Shown: positions 47,116-59,203 of the stretch, piece after piece
Numbering within the stretch: position 1 is the first letter of the stretch
Layout: the number at the start of each line of letters is the position of its first letter
The notes under the pieces: generated by a model
The model's database searches: none
What the model was told of the DNA's origin: nothing
What the model saw: the letters and a program-made list of their open reading frames with translations, nothing else
Translations under genes and position numbers: made by a program
Source: Cannabis sativa
Lineage: Eukaryota; Streptophyta; Magnoliopsida; Rosales; Cannabaceae
Reading direction: 5' to 3'
Length of the DNA: 64,000 nt
NCBI RefSeq assembly: GCF_029168945.1
Contig: NC_083606.1
Location: forward strand, 16,146,041 to 16,210,040

Positions 47116-49010
47116 TGTTGGGTTTTATGCCCTAAATAAAACTCATTTCAATATAATCAGATTTACTTATTAATATAGATCTGAAATAACATTTAATGTT
47201 GCATGGTTCACATGATTTATTTCATGATTATATGTACATAATGTATAAATTCATCTGAAACCCTTTTCACATACTTGATCCTGTTTATTGTGTCGTCAAC
47301 ACATTGGAAAGTAAACATGACTATGTGAATAAAGTTTCTTAGATTTATCAGACATAGGGTTTTACTGATATGATAATCTACAACAGAATTTACTTGCATT
47401 TGGAGAAGTGCTATGTTCTTTCCAGAGCATTGGTTAAAGTAAAGCTCAGGTTGGATGCATGGAGTATGCATCGGAAGGGACCGATATTGAACTTTGACTT
47501 AGATTTATTAAACTTACCGTAATATCTATTCAAGTCAATATCACCTAGTTGATCCTAGATCAAATGATCTTAATCCTGATATGATTAGGCTCAATCTCGA
47601 GAGGCTATTCGTTTTCTTTGATTTGTTAGTTAAGCCTACTTTTAGGTCAGGGTGATACGTACATTTTGGGAACACGGTAGTGCAATTGAGTGGGAGCGCT
47701 ATCATAAACATGAAATCTATAGCTTCTATCTGGCGAATAGTAAGCAAAGGATGATCTCCTTCGAGCTTGACCAAACGAACATAAATGGTGGAGTACTCAT
47801 TTCACATAAGCTGAAATATCATTTATACGGGGTCAAGTGTTTTAAGGATAAAATACATTGTAGGATGTAACGGTAATCTAATCCCTTTACGGTGTAGATC
47901 ATTCATATAGAGGATCAGTGATCAAATTAGGATTATAAAAATGGATAACTAATGATGTGTCTATATGGTGGAACATATAGAGCATTCTATATACTGAGAG
48001 TGCAATTCTAAGTTCTATGCGTGGATTCAACGAAGAATTAATAAGTTAGTGAATTTTAGTGCTAAATTCTTGATCTACTTATTGGAAGCTCGGTTATATA
48101 GACCCATGGTCCCCGCACTAGTTGAGATAATATTGCTTGTAAGACTCATGTAATTGGTTTTGATTAATCAATTATAATTCTCAATTTAGACTATGTCTAT
48201 TTGTGAATTTTTCACTAAGTAAGGGCGAAATTGTAAAGAAAGAGTTTATAGGGGCATATTTGTTAATTATGATACTTTGTATGGTTCAATTAATAAATAT
48301 GATAAATGACAATATTATATAATAATTATTTATAGTTATTAAATAGTTAGAATTGGCATTTAAATGGTTGAATTAGAAAATTGGCGTTTTTGAGAAAATC
48401 AGATGCAGAAAAGATAAAACGGCAAAATTGCAAAAAGTGAGGCCCAAATCAACCTTGCATGGCCGGCCACTTTTGTAGGGTTTTCCCTCTCATATTTTCA
48501 TTATTTTCATGCCAAATAATTCAAACCTAACCCTAGTTGAATGCTATAAATAGATAGTGAAGGCTTCAGAAAAATTACACTTAAATTTTCTATTTTTCCT
48601 TCAGAGAAAAACCTGAGCCTTTCTCTCTCCCTATCTTTAGCTGCCACTTCTTCTTTCTCTTCCCTCTTGAATTTCGAAATTCTTAGTGTATGAGTAGTGC
48701 CCACACACAGCAAGTGATACCTCAATCATAGTGAGGAAGATCGTGAAGAAAGACTTTCAGCAAGAAGGAGTTTCAGCATCAAAGATTCAGAGAAAGAGAT
48801 CCATGTTCAGATATTGATAATGCTCTGCTACAGGAAGGAATCAAGGGCTAGATATCTGAACGGAAGGAGTCATTATATTCCGCTGCACCCAATGTAAGGT
48901 TTCTTAAACTTTATATGTGTTTAATTTATCGTTTTAGAAAGTTCTTATTTAGGATGTTAATAAACATACTTGTGAGTAGATCTAAGATCCTGGTAAAATA
49001 ATTTCCAACA
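47116..49010 (+). repeat. COPIA-Lb 5' LTR
   Basis: 1895 bp, TGTTGGGTTTTATGCC...TTTCCAACA, with TATAAATA at 48545-48552. It is highly similar to 55387-57272, which lacks about 9 bp near 56800. Confidence 0.93.
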
Positions 49011-49012
49011 AC

Positions 49013-49025
49013 TGGCCTCAGAGCC
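49013..49025 (+). promoter_or_regulatory. COPIA-Lb primer-binding site
   Basis: TGGCCTCAGAGCC follows two bases after the LTR and resembles the tRNA-Met site TGGTATCAGAGCC with two changes. Confidence 0.72.
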
Positions 49026-52000
49026 ATGGTAATTGATTTACTTGCAAGAAATTTGGACTTTAAAATGATTGTTTGTATGTTTTTTTGGATGGTATCATGT
49101 TGTATTGAGTGTTATTTGATGATTGATTGATGTTTGTAAATTTTCGTGAAAAATAGTTGCGATTCTGTTTCTGGCATTATTTTTATTGGATAGTATGGAA
49201 AAAATTAAGCAAATTAGCCTTTTACAGAACTCAATTTCGATTTTATTTGAATTAGTTATGAATTTTTGAAGATTTGAAAAAATCGGAGCTGTGTTGAAAT
49301 TTTCCTGCGATCGCGAAAACTGTCCGTACAGCTCACAATTTTTTTCGTTTTTCTTCGATTTTTCATGCTTTTTCATGGAATTAACTTCCGATTTTTTGTG
49401 TAGTTCTATATATATACTATTACTATTCCTAATTCAATTCTAATTATCATTTTGAATTAATTTAATATTTTTTAAATTTAATTCAAGATATTAGTGTAAT
49501 TTGAATTTGAATAGAATTAGTATCTATCTTCTTGCTTAAAAATCTATCTTATTTTTAAATTTGATTATATCTTATCTTATTTTTAAATTTAAGGTCAGAT
49601 TTTATATATATATTTTTTAAATTAAATCTTTTTTAGATATTTTGACCTTATTTAGATTTAAAATAAGATAATTATAATCATGTAATTTTAAATAGATGTA
49701 AGATATTTTGCTAACTTTTAAATTTTGTTATTTTATTTATTTAAATTAAATTTAAAATCTGAAAAAGATATTTAACTTATCTTTTCTAATTTTTATTTAA
49801 TTTTTATTTATAAAATAACATTTAATTTTTAAAAGTAGTTAGCAAATTTTCAAATGATATTTAGGTTGATTGAAACCTAATTTTCAAAATTGTAGGTTTA
49901 ATTTTAAATTTAGATTTTTTTTATTAAAATTTTTGAAATTTTTCGAAAATAAATATTTTATTTATTTAATTAATTATTTCGAAATTAATTATTTAATTTA
50001 AAACTAAATAAATCCTACATCCAACTATCCAGCTAACCTTGTTGCAGGAGTATGTGTTTTAGCTTGTTTGTGAGTTTTCAAAACCTATTATTACTTGATT
50101 GCAAATAGCCATGGTTACTTTTTGCCAGATCTAATGATCTGATGGCTCCCTTGGTCAAGTAAATAATTTGTAACAGGTATATTTACAATCTTCTTTCATC
50201 TGTGTATGACCTAGCAACATGATAGGACCCATCCAAAGTGTGCCTGTGTGAGCCTATGTGTTTAATTTTATTATAGATGCATATAGGTTGCTGTTGCTAA
50301 AATAAATTATCATAGTTCTTGATAGAATTTATTTAGGCCCATTTAGTTATTGGGCATATTCAATTAATAACAGTTGTTCATTTTAAGGTTAAATTCCTCT
50401 CTTTTGGGCCTTGTGTCAGAGTTGGGAGCCATAGAAGTGGGTACAACATACTGAACCCAGCACCCCCTCACATGAACCACCCCAATTGTGAAGGCCCATT
50501 TGCCTGATTTGAATAGCTGTACTAGGTTAATTAAACTAGTTTAACCTAATAAAATTGATTAGCAACATAATTAATTTCATTTATTTTGAAATTAATTTAA
50601 GAAAATTATAGTTTAAAGAATTTTTTATTCTAAGCTAAACTATATGTATTTTCTTGTATTTAATTAAATATAGAATTATAACCATCTAGATTCTTTCTGG
50701 AGCTTCATTTAAATTTTTCATTAAATATTCCTATTTAAGTTGAAATTTAGTTATCTACAACTAACCAACTTAAATCTGAATATCTTTTGAACTTCAAATT
50801 TCAAAATTAAGTTGAGTAATTTTAGGCATTGGTTATTACGATTCTTTAGATATTTTTTAAGTTAATATCTTTTCGAATATTAACTTAAAATGGAATTTTT
50901 TAGATATTTTTAAGTAAATATCTTTTCAAATATTAACTTAAAATGGAATATTTTCAAATTAAGTGGTTACAACTTAATTTTTGATATTTAATTAAATTTA
51001 AATTTGAAAATATTTAAGTTCTAGATTTTTTCTAATACAACTTAAATTAGATATTTTTTCAAATTTTGTGGAAAAGATACTTAATCAAATAAGATATTTT
51101 CTAGATAGTTATTTCTAGACTACTTATTATTTCTAATATTAAATAGGAAATATTATAAATTGTGAAATTAATTGTTTAAATAATTAATTTTGGTACAATT
51201 TATTTTAAGTATATTTTTCCTAGTATTAAACTAGAGATTAATAATTAAGCCTTCTCTACACTTAATTATTTATTTCTTGAATTTAATACATTTAATTAAT
51301 TTGAAAAATTAAATATCTAAGTTGATTTTCATCATGATACTTAAATATTTCTTTTTCATGACACTTAATTAAATTTAAAATTATTTTTAGTTGAAATTTA
51401 TTTTTTCAACTAAATTTAAATAATTTTCAAAATATACTTTTCTTTATTTTATTAATCAAATTTCGAAATTGCATTTCTTAAATGCTGGAATTTCAAATTT
51501 TATTTGAAAAATAGATTAAGTTGTAAATTAATTATTTATTTTAATTAATTCTTGGATCAACTTAAATCAATGATTTTTTCATTTATTGATTAATTTAAAA
51601 TAAATTGAATTAAAGTATATTATTAGAAATTGAATTAATTAGTCAAAGGAAAATCTAGATAGGTGATATTTTTGCTTGACGTATTTTTCTAGTGTATTTA
51701 ATTAAATAGAAAATTAATATTTAAGTTGATTTTCATCATCATACTTAAATATGTGAAATTTTTCTTATATATTTAATTAAATAGGAAAATTATATTTTTT
51801 CTTGTAAATTAATTTTATTAATTAATTTTGGGCCAACATTAAATTAGAATAATTTTTCCAGGATTAATTTTTTATTTTAACATGCATTTTCGAAAATTGT
51901 ATCCTTGAATACTTTAATTTTTCGAAATGCAATATATATTTATAGAAAATTAAATTTGAGTTGTAAATTAATTTAAATTAATTTTGTAACAACTTAAATT

Positions 52001-52440
52001 GAATATTTTTCTAAATATTTATTGGAAATTATTACTAAGATGGAAATAATTCATGTTATTTCATATCCATCTAAGTAAAATTTATAAATATTAAATTAAA
52101 ATTTATATTTAGAATTTTTCATTCTAAATTGGAAATTTTAATTAAATAAATATATATTTAAAATAAATAAAATAAATAAAGAGAATCAAAGAAAATACAA
52201 CTCTCTTTAAATAATGAGCTTTATTATTAAGACATTCGATCTCCATTGTGGGTTTTACACCGCGTTTGTTTTAGTGAGTAATCCTCCCTAATGGAGAAAC
52301 GTTCATTAGCAATTTCGCACCGTTTAACCTCGCATGATAAGTAGTTTGTAAGTGTATTGTATGGTATGGATCACCCTAATGGTGGCGACCATACTTGACT
52401 TGCAAATTATAAAACAATGGTGGAAGCTCATAAGATAGAA
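49026..52440 (+). other. COPIA-Lb leader, AT-rich non-coding
   Basis: About 3.4 kb of very AT-rich DNA without a gag domain. Two tandem hairpin units lie at about 50848-50945. The only less AT-rich part (50040-50520) contains short phrases also found in copies a (31915-32210) and c (63600-63930). Gag is absent or unrecognisable. Confidence 0.65.
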
Positions 52441-52445
52441 TTGCC

Positions 52446-52581
52446 TTGACTCTCGCCTAAACGGGACAACGCTGAATTCCAATCTTGATCGAATAAAAGG
52501 TTGCTAGAATGTTTAACATTTTAGACGAGCTGACAACTCTATTCAATGAATGGTAGCTTTGACTCTCGCCTAAACGGGACA
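52446..52581 (+). repeat. Paired conserved motif in COPIA-L, 113 bp apart
   Basis: GACTCTCGCCTAAACGGGAC, preceded by TT and followed by A, starts (with the TT) at 52446 and again at 52559. The same pair in reverse orientation has the same 113-bp spacing in copy a (23924 and 24037) and copy c (61955 and 62068). Confidence 0.9.
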
Positions 52582-53399
52582 CTGATATCAGTTTGTTGAA
52601 AACCTTGGAAATTATTTAGGATTGTAAGTTTTAGTATTTTCACTTTTCATTCCTACTTGCTATATGTTTATAATTTCTGAATTGTGTATGAATTTATATT
52701 GAACCATGTTATTTTCTGTTATTAAGTTGTAGTTTAATTTCGAATCTTCATTGTTGGTCTAACTTGGCTTGTTTATCTAATGAGATAAATTCCTAGTGGA
52801 TTTTCACCATTAGACATACATAATAGTGTTAGATCTCGAAAGATAAATATTGTATATGCGACATCTAGCTGTTCATCAATTGATGACACCTTAGACTAGT
52901 ATTTTTACGATATGAAACAAGAAGATTGTATAAATAAGATTACTTTGACTTTCGCTAATCGAAGCATCGTTGGATTCTTATTTTAAACGAAATTATTCTA
53001 ATTCCTCTTAGCTTATTCATTTCGAATTAGCTTTAAAAACATATCATTGGATGAATGGTCTATAAATCATTCCATGTCATTTTATATGACGCATATGATT
53101 ATAATCCCGAAATTCTATTCCCAATTGATATAAATCCTCAATCTTAGAAATCTCCTACTTGTATGGGCAAATCTGACTTAGAGTTTAAATTTGTAGTGGT
53201 GGTCCAAGATAGAATTACTCATTATATTTGGTATAAATTTAAGTCTTTGACTTTAATTTTAGATTCCAAATAGAAATTTTCTTATATTTCTAATTCCAGA
53301 ATACAATACAGTTACACTTTCTCAAGTGTTTAATATCCATCTTCTATTAATGGATTAAAACTGTATGGAATATGAGTTAGGTATTCTGTGACCAGGATC

Positions 53400-55330
53400 C
53401 ACTTGCAGTATTCTAAAAACTCTTTGATGTAACTAAAACTATGTCATCAAAAGACACTACCATTTTTTAATCTATGGCATTTGTATCTTGTTCATAGTGG
53501 ATTTGACAAGATCAATCTCTGCAAAGAGTTAATATGCCTATATCCAATGAAAGTAAGTTCATCTCATTCGCAGATGGATGCACATTCAGAGGTGGATATG
53601 AGTTTTTCGTTGTATTCTTAAAACGATAACTCTAGATTATACCTTAACCAAAGAAATTTGAAATGTTTAAAATTTCATTAATTTCTAGCAATGGTTAAAC
53701 ACCATTAAGGTATGTGGTTAAAGATCTTGCGAACTGATAGGGGTGGAGAAATAGTTAGTAGATATGCAGTTCAAAGATCATTAAATTGATTTTTGAATTA
53801 TATCCAAACTTACCTCCCCAGAAATTTCGAGTTGCATATTGATGATTAGTTACTAGTCGTTGCCTAATTCCTTCTATGGTAATACAATTTCAGAATGATG
53901 TAATGGTTGTATACTTAATGTAAATCATTACTAGATTCATGGATGACCTAATCAAAATCTTAAGAAAAGCTAGAACTATTAACCATGGTTTGTTAGCTAT
54001 TCTAAGTGATTAGGGGTGGACCATCCCATTGTCAATAGATAAGAAAGTGTTTGTTCAAACAAATACTACTTTTCTAGGATAATGACTAAGTCTGAAAACA
54101 AGTAGCAAAATAAAGGAGATATTTTTTTCTTGATTCCAAAAGTGTTCTATCACCTTATATAACATATGATGATCCCACTGCCTCTGTTGTCTTGTCACAA
54201 CCAAAGAGGTTAATACCATTTAGTTTTCTTCGACATAATTCACGGTACCTTGTCGTAGTGGGAGAGTTTCTAGGAACTCACCTTCTTATGACTTGGGAGA
54301 CACTAGTGATTAAAATCCATTGTGAGTTTAAACAAGTAATGGATTGTCAAGATAAGAAACTAAGAAGAAAAGCCAATAGAACTATGGTTTAATCCATTCA
54401 CATGGAATAACCTAAACTTTCTATAACAAGGACATAAAAGGAATTTTCGTTTATAAGTCTATTCTATGGACTTAACAAACTTCCTGTTCCTAGTATTATA
54501 GGTTTGAGTTTATCTAAACCTATGGCTTGTGGTATACCTGGTAATTACTTACTCTAATGCAAGCAACTTACTTTAGTAAGATGCTGAAGCATTTTCTTTC
54601 TAATGGCAATCTATAGAAGCTTCACAACTTCTTAGACATAGATTTTATTTATCTAAGGAAAAGTCTCAACTATTCCAGAAAAGATAAAGCCATGAAAGAA
54701 TTTCTTATATCAACAGTGAGAGGTCTTAGATATGCTTTTGTATGCCTTAGACCAGACACCTGCTGTTGAGTGGGAGTAATGAGTAGATATCAGATTAATC
54801 CAGGAGAAGAACATTGGAAGACAATCAAGTAAATCTTAAGATAAAGAAGAGGAACTATATGTTAGTCTATAAGGGTGTGTTTAAAAACTCTTAGACTACA
54901 CCATATCAGATTTCGAAATTTGCCCTTGTGCTAGTAAATCTTTCTGATAAGATGGTGATTACTCTGGGGTGGAATAGTGATTTTAGAGAAGTGTAAAAAT
55001 CTATCTGAAGTCTCTAGGTCTACCAGAGAGGGACTGAATGTTAAAGCTGCAGGAAAGGTACTTATTCAGTCTAAGGAAAGTTCTATACATCTTTGGCACC
55101 ATTCCAAATTGCCTTAAACTACTAGTGTTAATTTCCTGATTAACCAAAAGTAGTTGCCAAAGATATAGAATCCAGTATCCCAAGAGAGTAGACATATAGA
55201 GAGGAATTTCACATTATCAATGATTTTGTGATTAAGGAAGAGTAATGGTGGAGAAAAGGTTGTGGTTAATTCAACCTTTCAGATCCTATTACGAGGAGTT
55301 TACTACTACTACACTTGATTTGTATATCAA
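53400..55330 (+). pseudogene. COPIA-Lb pol relics: integrase, RNase H
   Basis: Frame-broken but recognisable Ty1-copia segments in the expected order. GAG-pre-integrase-like LWHLYLVHSGFDKINLC is at 53472-53522 and integrase-like LKILRTDRGGEIVS near 53718-53759. RNase H-like GLRYAFVCLRPDTC and SRYQINPGEEHWKTIK lie at about 54721-54831, followed by YTISDFE (near 54895) and a C-terminal HIERN-like stretch near 55190. RT motifs are too degraded to name with confidence. Many stops and frameshifts are present and no open frame exceeds about 70 codons. Confidence 0.8.
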
Positions 55331-55386
55331 GGTGTTGAGATTATTTGAAATGCACTTTTTGTTTTATATTAGTGCAAGTGGGAGTT

Positions 55387-57272
55387 TGTTGGGTTTTATG
55401 CCCTAAATAAAACTCATTTCAATATAATCAGATTTACTTATTAATATAGATCAGAAATAACATTTAATGTTGCATGGTTCACATGATTTATTTCATGATT
55501 ATATGTACATAATGTATAAATTCATCTGAAACCCTTTTCACATACTTGATCCTGTTTATTGTGCCGTCAACACATTGGAAAGTAAACATGACTATGTGAA
55601 TAAAGTTTCCTAGATTTATCAGACATCAGGTTTTACTGATATGATAATCTACAACAGAATTTACTTGCATTTGGAGAAGTGCTATGTTCTTTCCAGAGCA
55701 TTAGTTAAAGTAAAGCTCAGGTTGGATGCATGGAGTATGCATCGGAAGGGACCGATAATGAACTTTGACTTAGATTTATTAAACTTACCGTAATATCTAT
55801 TCAAGTCAATATCGCCTAGTTGATCCTAGATCAAATGATCTTAATCCTGATATGATTAGGCTCAATCTCGAGAGGCTATTCGTGTTCTTTAATTTGTTAG
55901 TTAAGCCTACTTTTAGGTCAGGGTGATACGTACATTTTGGGAACACGGTAGTGCAATTGAGTGGGAGCGCTATCATAAACATGGAATCTATAGCTTCTAT
56001 CTGTCGAATAGTAAGCAAAGGATGATCTCCTTCGAGCTTGACCAAACGAACATAAATGGTGGAGTACTCATTTCACATAAGCTGAAATATCATTTATACA
56101 GGGTCAAGTGTTTTAAGGATAAAATACATTGTAGGGTGTAACGGTAATCTAATCCCTTTACAGTGTAGATCATTCATATAGAGGATCAGTGATCAAATTA
56201 GGATTATAACAATGGATAACTAATGATGTGTCTATATGGTGGAACATATAGAGCATTCTATATACTGAGAGTGCAATTCTAAGTTCTATGCGTGGATTCA
56301 ACGAAGAATTAATAAGTTAGTGAATTTTAGTGCTAAATTCTTGATCTACTTATTGGAAGCTCGGTTATATAGACTCATAGTCCCCGCACTAGTTGAGATA
56401 ATATTGCTTGTAAGACTCATGTAATTGGTTTTGATTAATCAATTATAATTCTCAATGTAGACTATGTCTATTTGTGAATTTTTCACTAAGTAAGGGCGAA
56501 ATTGTAAAGAAAGAGTTTATAGGGGCATATTTGTTAATTATGATACTTTGTATGGCTCAATTAATAAATATGATAAATGACAATATTATTTAATAATTAT
56601 TTATAGTTATCAAATAGTTAGAATTGGCATTTAAATGGTTGAATTAGAAAATTGGCGTTTTTGAGAAAATCATATGCAGAAAAGATAAAACTGCAAAATT
56701 GCAAAAAGTGAGGCCCAAATCCACCTTGCATGGCCGGCCACTTTTGTAGGGTTTTCCCTCTGATATTTTCATTATTTTAATGCCAAATAATTCAAGCGTG
56801 GAATGCTATAAATAGATAGTGAAGGCTTCAGAAAAATTACACTTAAATTTTCTATTTTTCCTTCAGAGAAAAACATGAGCCTTTCTCTCTCCCTATCTTT
56901 AGCTGCCACTTCTTCTTTCTCTTCCCTCTTGAATTTCGAAATTCTTAGTGTATGAGTAGTGCCCACACACAGCAAGTGATACCTCAATCATAGTTAGGAA
57001 GATCGTGAAGAAAGACTTTCAGCAAGAAGGAGTTTCAGCATCAAAGATTCAGAGAAAGAGATCCATGTTCAGATATTGATAATGCTCTGCTACAGAAAGG
57101 AATCAAGGGCTAGATATCTGAACGGAAGGAGTCATTATATTCCGCTGCACCCAATGTAAGGTTTCTTAAACTCTATATGTGTTTAATTTATCGTTTTAGA
57201 AAGTTCTTATTTAGGATGTTAATAAACATACTTGTGAGTAGATCTAAGATCCTGGTAAAATAATTTCGAATA
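55387..57272 (+). repeat. COPIA-Lb 3' LTR
   Basis: 1886 bp, partner of 47116-49010. Its last six bases are cgaata instead of ccaaca, and a short deletion lies near 56797-56803. The duplication attac follows. Confidence 0.92.
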
Positions 57273-57537
57273 ATTACTAGGGTAGTAATTACACTGTATA
57301 GTAATTACATTGTATTTTAAAATACAAGGTGTGTTTGGATGTCAAGTGGTAATTACATGTGAATTCCTAATATCATGTTTGGCATGATAGTTAGTAATTA
57401 CACATTAAATTAATATTATAATATTTAAAAATAAATTTCATCAATTAATAATATATAAATAAATAATAATCTCTTCATAAAATAAAGTCAAAACTATAAC
57501 AATTTAGTAGCAAATATTTAAAATAATTTTTTTAAGA

Positions 57538-57790
57538 CTATGTAATTGGTCTTGCGTTCCATATATTTTGAGCTATTATATCTCTAAAATTAAACATATA
57601 TTGCTTGTCATCATCTCTTGGCCCGTCACCAAGTCCTTCATCTGAATCTGAATCAAAATCAATATTGTTCAAACTTTCACAATTTCCTAGCTATTTCATT
57701 TTCCATGACCTCTTCGAAAAATTCATCATCTCAATTCCACTTGCGAATAAAATTGTGAATTACACAACATGCTAATACAATCCAACCATG
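57538..57790 (-). pseudogene. PIF/Harbinger transposase, C-terminal remnant
   Basis: On the minus strand LACCVIHNFIRKW (about 57780-57740), an acidic stretch with EEVMENEIA, and then DSDSDEGLGDGPRDDDKQYM followed by FNFRDIIAQNIWNARP, ending at TAG 57540-57538. The ACCVxHNFIR block and the final MRDxIAxxxW-like segment are the conserved end of plant Harbinger (ALP1-like) DDE transposases. Stops lie between them, and the catalytic DDE core is missing. Confidence 0.8.
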
Positions 57791-58101
57791 TTTTTTGATG
57801 ATTGATAGAAAAAGGGAAAGTCCATACATTAAAAATACTTAAAATATCATATCAATTAATTAAAATATCATATTAATTAATTAAAATAATTTGAATTTAT
57901 TTTTGGTATGTAATTACACAGTGTAATTACACCCAATTCTCATGAGGGGGTATGAGAATTGGAGAGAGTAATTGAGGCCTCCCAATTACCTCTAATTACA
58001 CAATTACTATGTAATTACGTGGCCACACAAACACGTTAAACTGTGTAATTACCTCCAATTACATCCAATTCCAATTCCCAGGTGGCTTTCCAAACGCGCC
58101 C
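57791..58101. other. Harbinger right subterminal region
   Basis: Non-coding. The word gtaattac and variants (tgtaattaca, ccaattac) occur repeatedly from 57909 to 58075 up to the terminal repeat. They also occur at the left end (47075-47115) and just right of COPIA-Lb (57273-57308). Confidence 0.75.
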
Positions 58102-58104
58102 TTA

Positions 58105-59203
58105 GTGAAAATTCATAAACTAGACATAGTCTAACTTTAGAATTATAATTGATTAATCAAAATCAATTAACTGAGTCTTACAAGCAGTATGGTCTCAACT
58201 AGTATGGGGACCATGGGTCTATATAACCGAGCTTCCAATAAGTCGAACTGAATTTACCAAGTAAATTCCCTAACTTATTAATTCCTTATTGAATCCACAC
58301 TTAGAACTTGGAATTGCACTCTCAGTCATATAGAATGCTCTATATGTTCCACGATATAGATACGTCATTAGTTATCCATTGTTATAATCTTAATTTGATC
58401 AATGACCCTCTAATAGATGATCTACAATGAATAGGCACTAAGTTACCGTTACACCTTCAATGTATTTTATCCTTAAAACACTTAGCTCCGTATAAATGAT
58501 ATTTCAGCGAAGTGAAATGAGATCTCAACCATTTATCTCTATTTAGCCAAGCTCGAAGGATATCATCGTTTCACTTCTAAATTCCTATAGAAGTTATAGA
58601 CTCCATATTTATGTTAGCGCTCCCACTCAATCATACTATCATGTTCCCAAAATGTACGTATCACCCTGACCCAAAAGTAGGCTTAACTAACAAATCAAAG
58701 AACATGTATAATACTCTTGAGATCGAACCTAACCATATCAGGATTAAGATCATTTGATCTAGGATCAACGAGTGATATTGAATTGAATAGATATTACGGT
58801 AAATTTTAATATATCTAATCAAAGTTCAATATCGGTTCCCTTCGATGTATACTCTATACATCCGATACTGGTAAACTTTGCCAATACCCTGGAAAGGACA
58901 TACCACTTATCCAAGGTGTAAGAATACCTATCGCTGATTATCATGTCAGTCTAAATCCAGTGAACTGACAAATCAGGGAATAAACTTTCAAACATATAAT
59001 TAAGATTATATTCCAATGTGTTGACAACACTATAATCATTAACAAATTCACATGTTCTGGACTTAAATAGAATTTATACATTATATATATAATCATGAAA
59101 TAAATCATGTGAACCATGCAACATAAAATGTTATTTCTGATCTTTATTAATAAGTAAATCTGATTATATTGAAATGGGTTTTATTTAGAGCACAAACCCA
59201 ACA
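58105..59203 (-). repeat. COPIA-Lc LTR, right segment
   Basis: Continues the LTR broken at 47054 (ttagtgaaaattcataaactagacatag matches the other copies) and ends acccaaca at 59203. Confidence 0.9.

Larger units (their letters stand above)
47116..57272 (+). mobile_element. COPIA-Lb: complete-length Ty1-copia copy, plus orientation
   Basis: A 10.2-kb element with LTRs 47116-49010 and 55387-57272 and identical 5-bp duplications attac (47111-47115 and 57273-57277). A tRNA-Met-like primer site follows the 5' LTR (49013-49025), and the tract agtgggagtt precedes the 3' LTR. The interior has a long AT-rich leader (49026-52440) and pol relics (53400-55330). The 3' LTR terminus is mutated, cgaata where ccaaca is expected. 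Confidence 0.93.
47055..58101 (-). mobile_element. PIF/Harbinger deletion derivative, hosting COPIA-Lb
   Basis: Terminal repeats are gggtctgtttggaaa at the left and, in reverse, gggcgcgtttggaaa at the right, matching at 12 of 15. The 3-bp duplication TTA (47052-47054 and 58102-58104) is the PIF/Harbinger signature. Without COPIA-Lb the element is about 0.9 kb. It keeps a transposase C-terminus (57538-57790, minus) and many GTAATTAC palindromes near both ends. It sits in the COPIA-Lc LTR. Confidence 0.87.
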
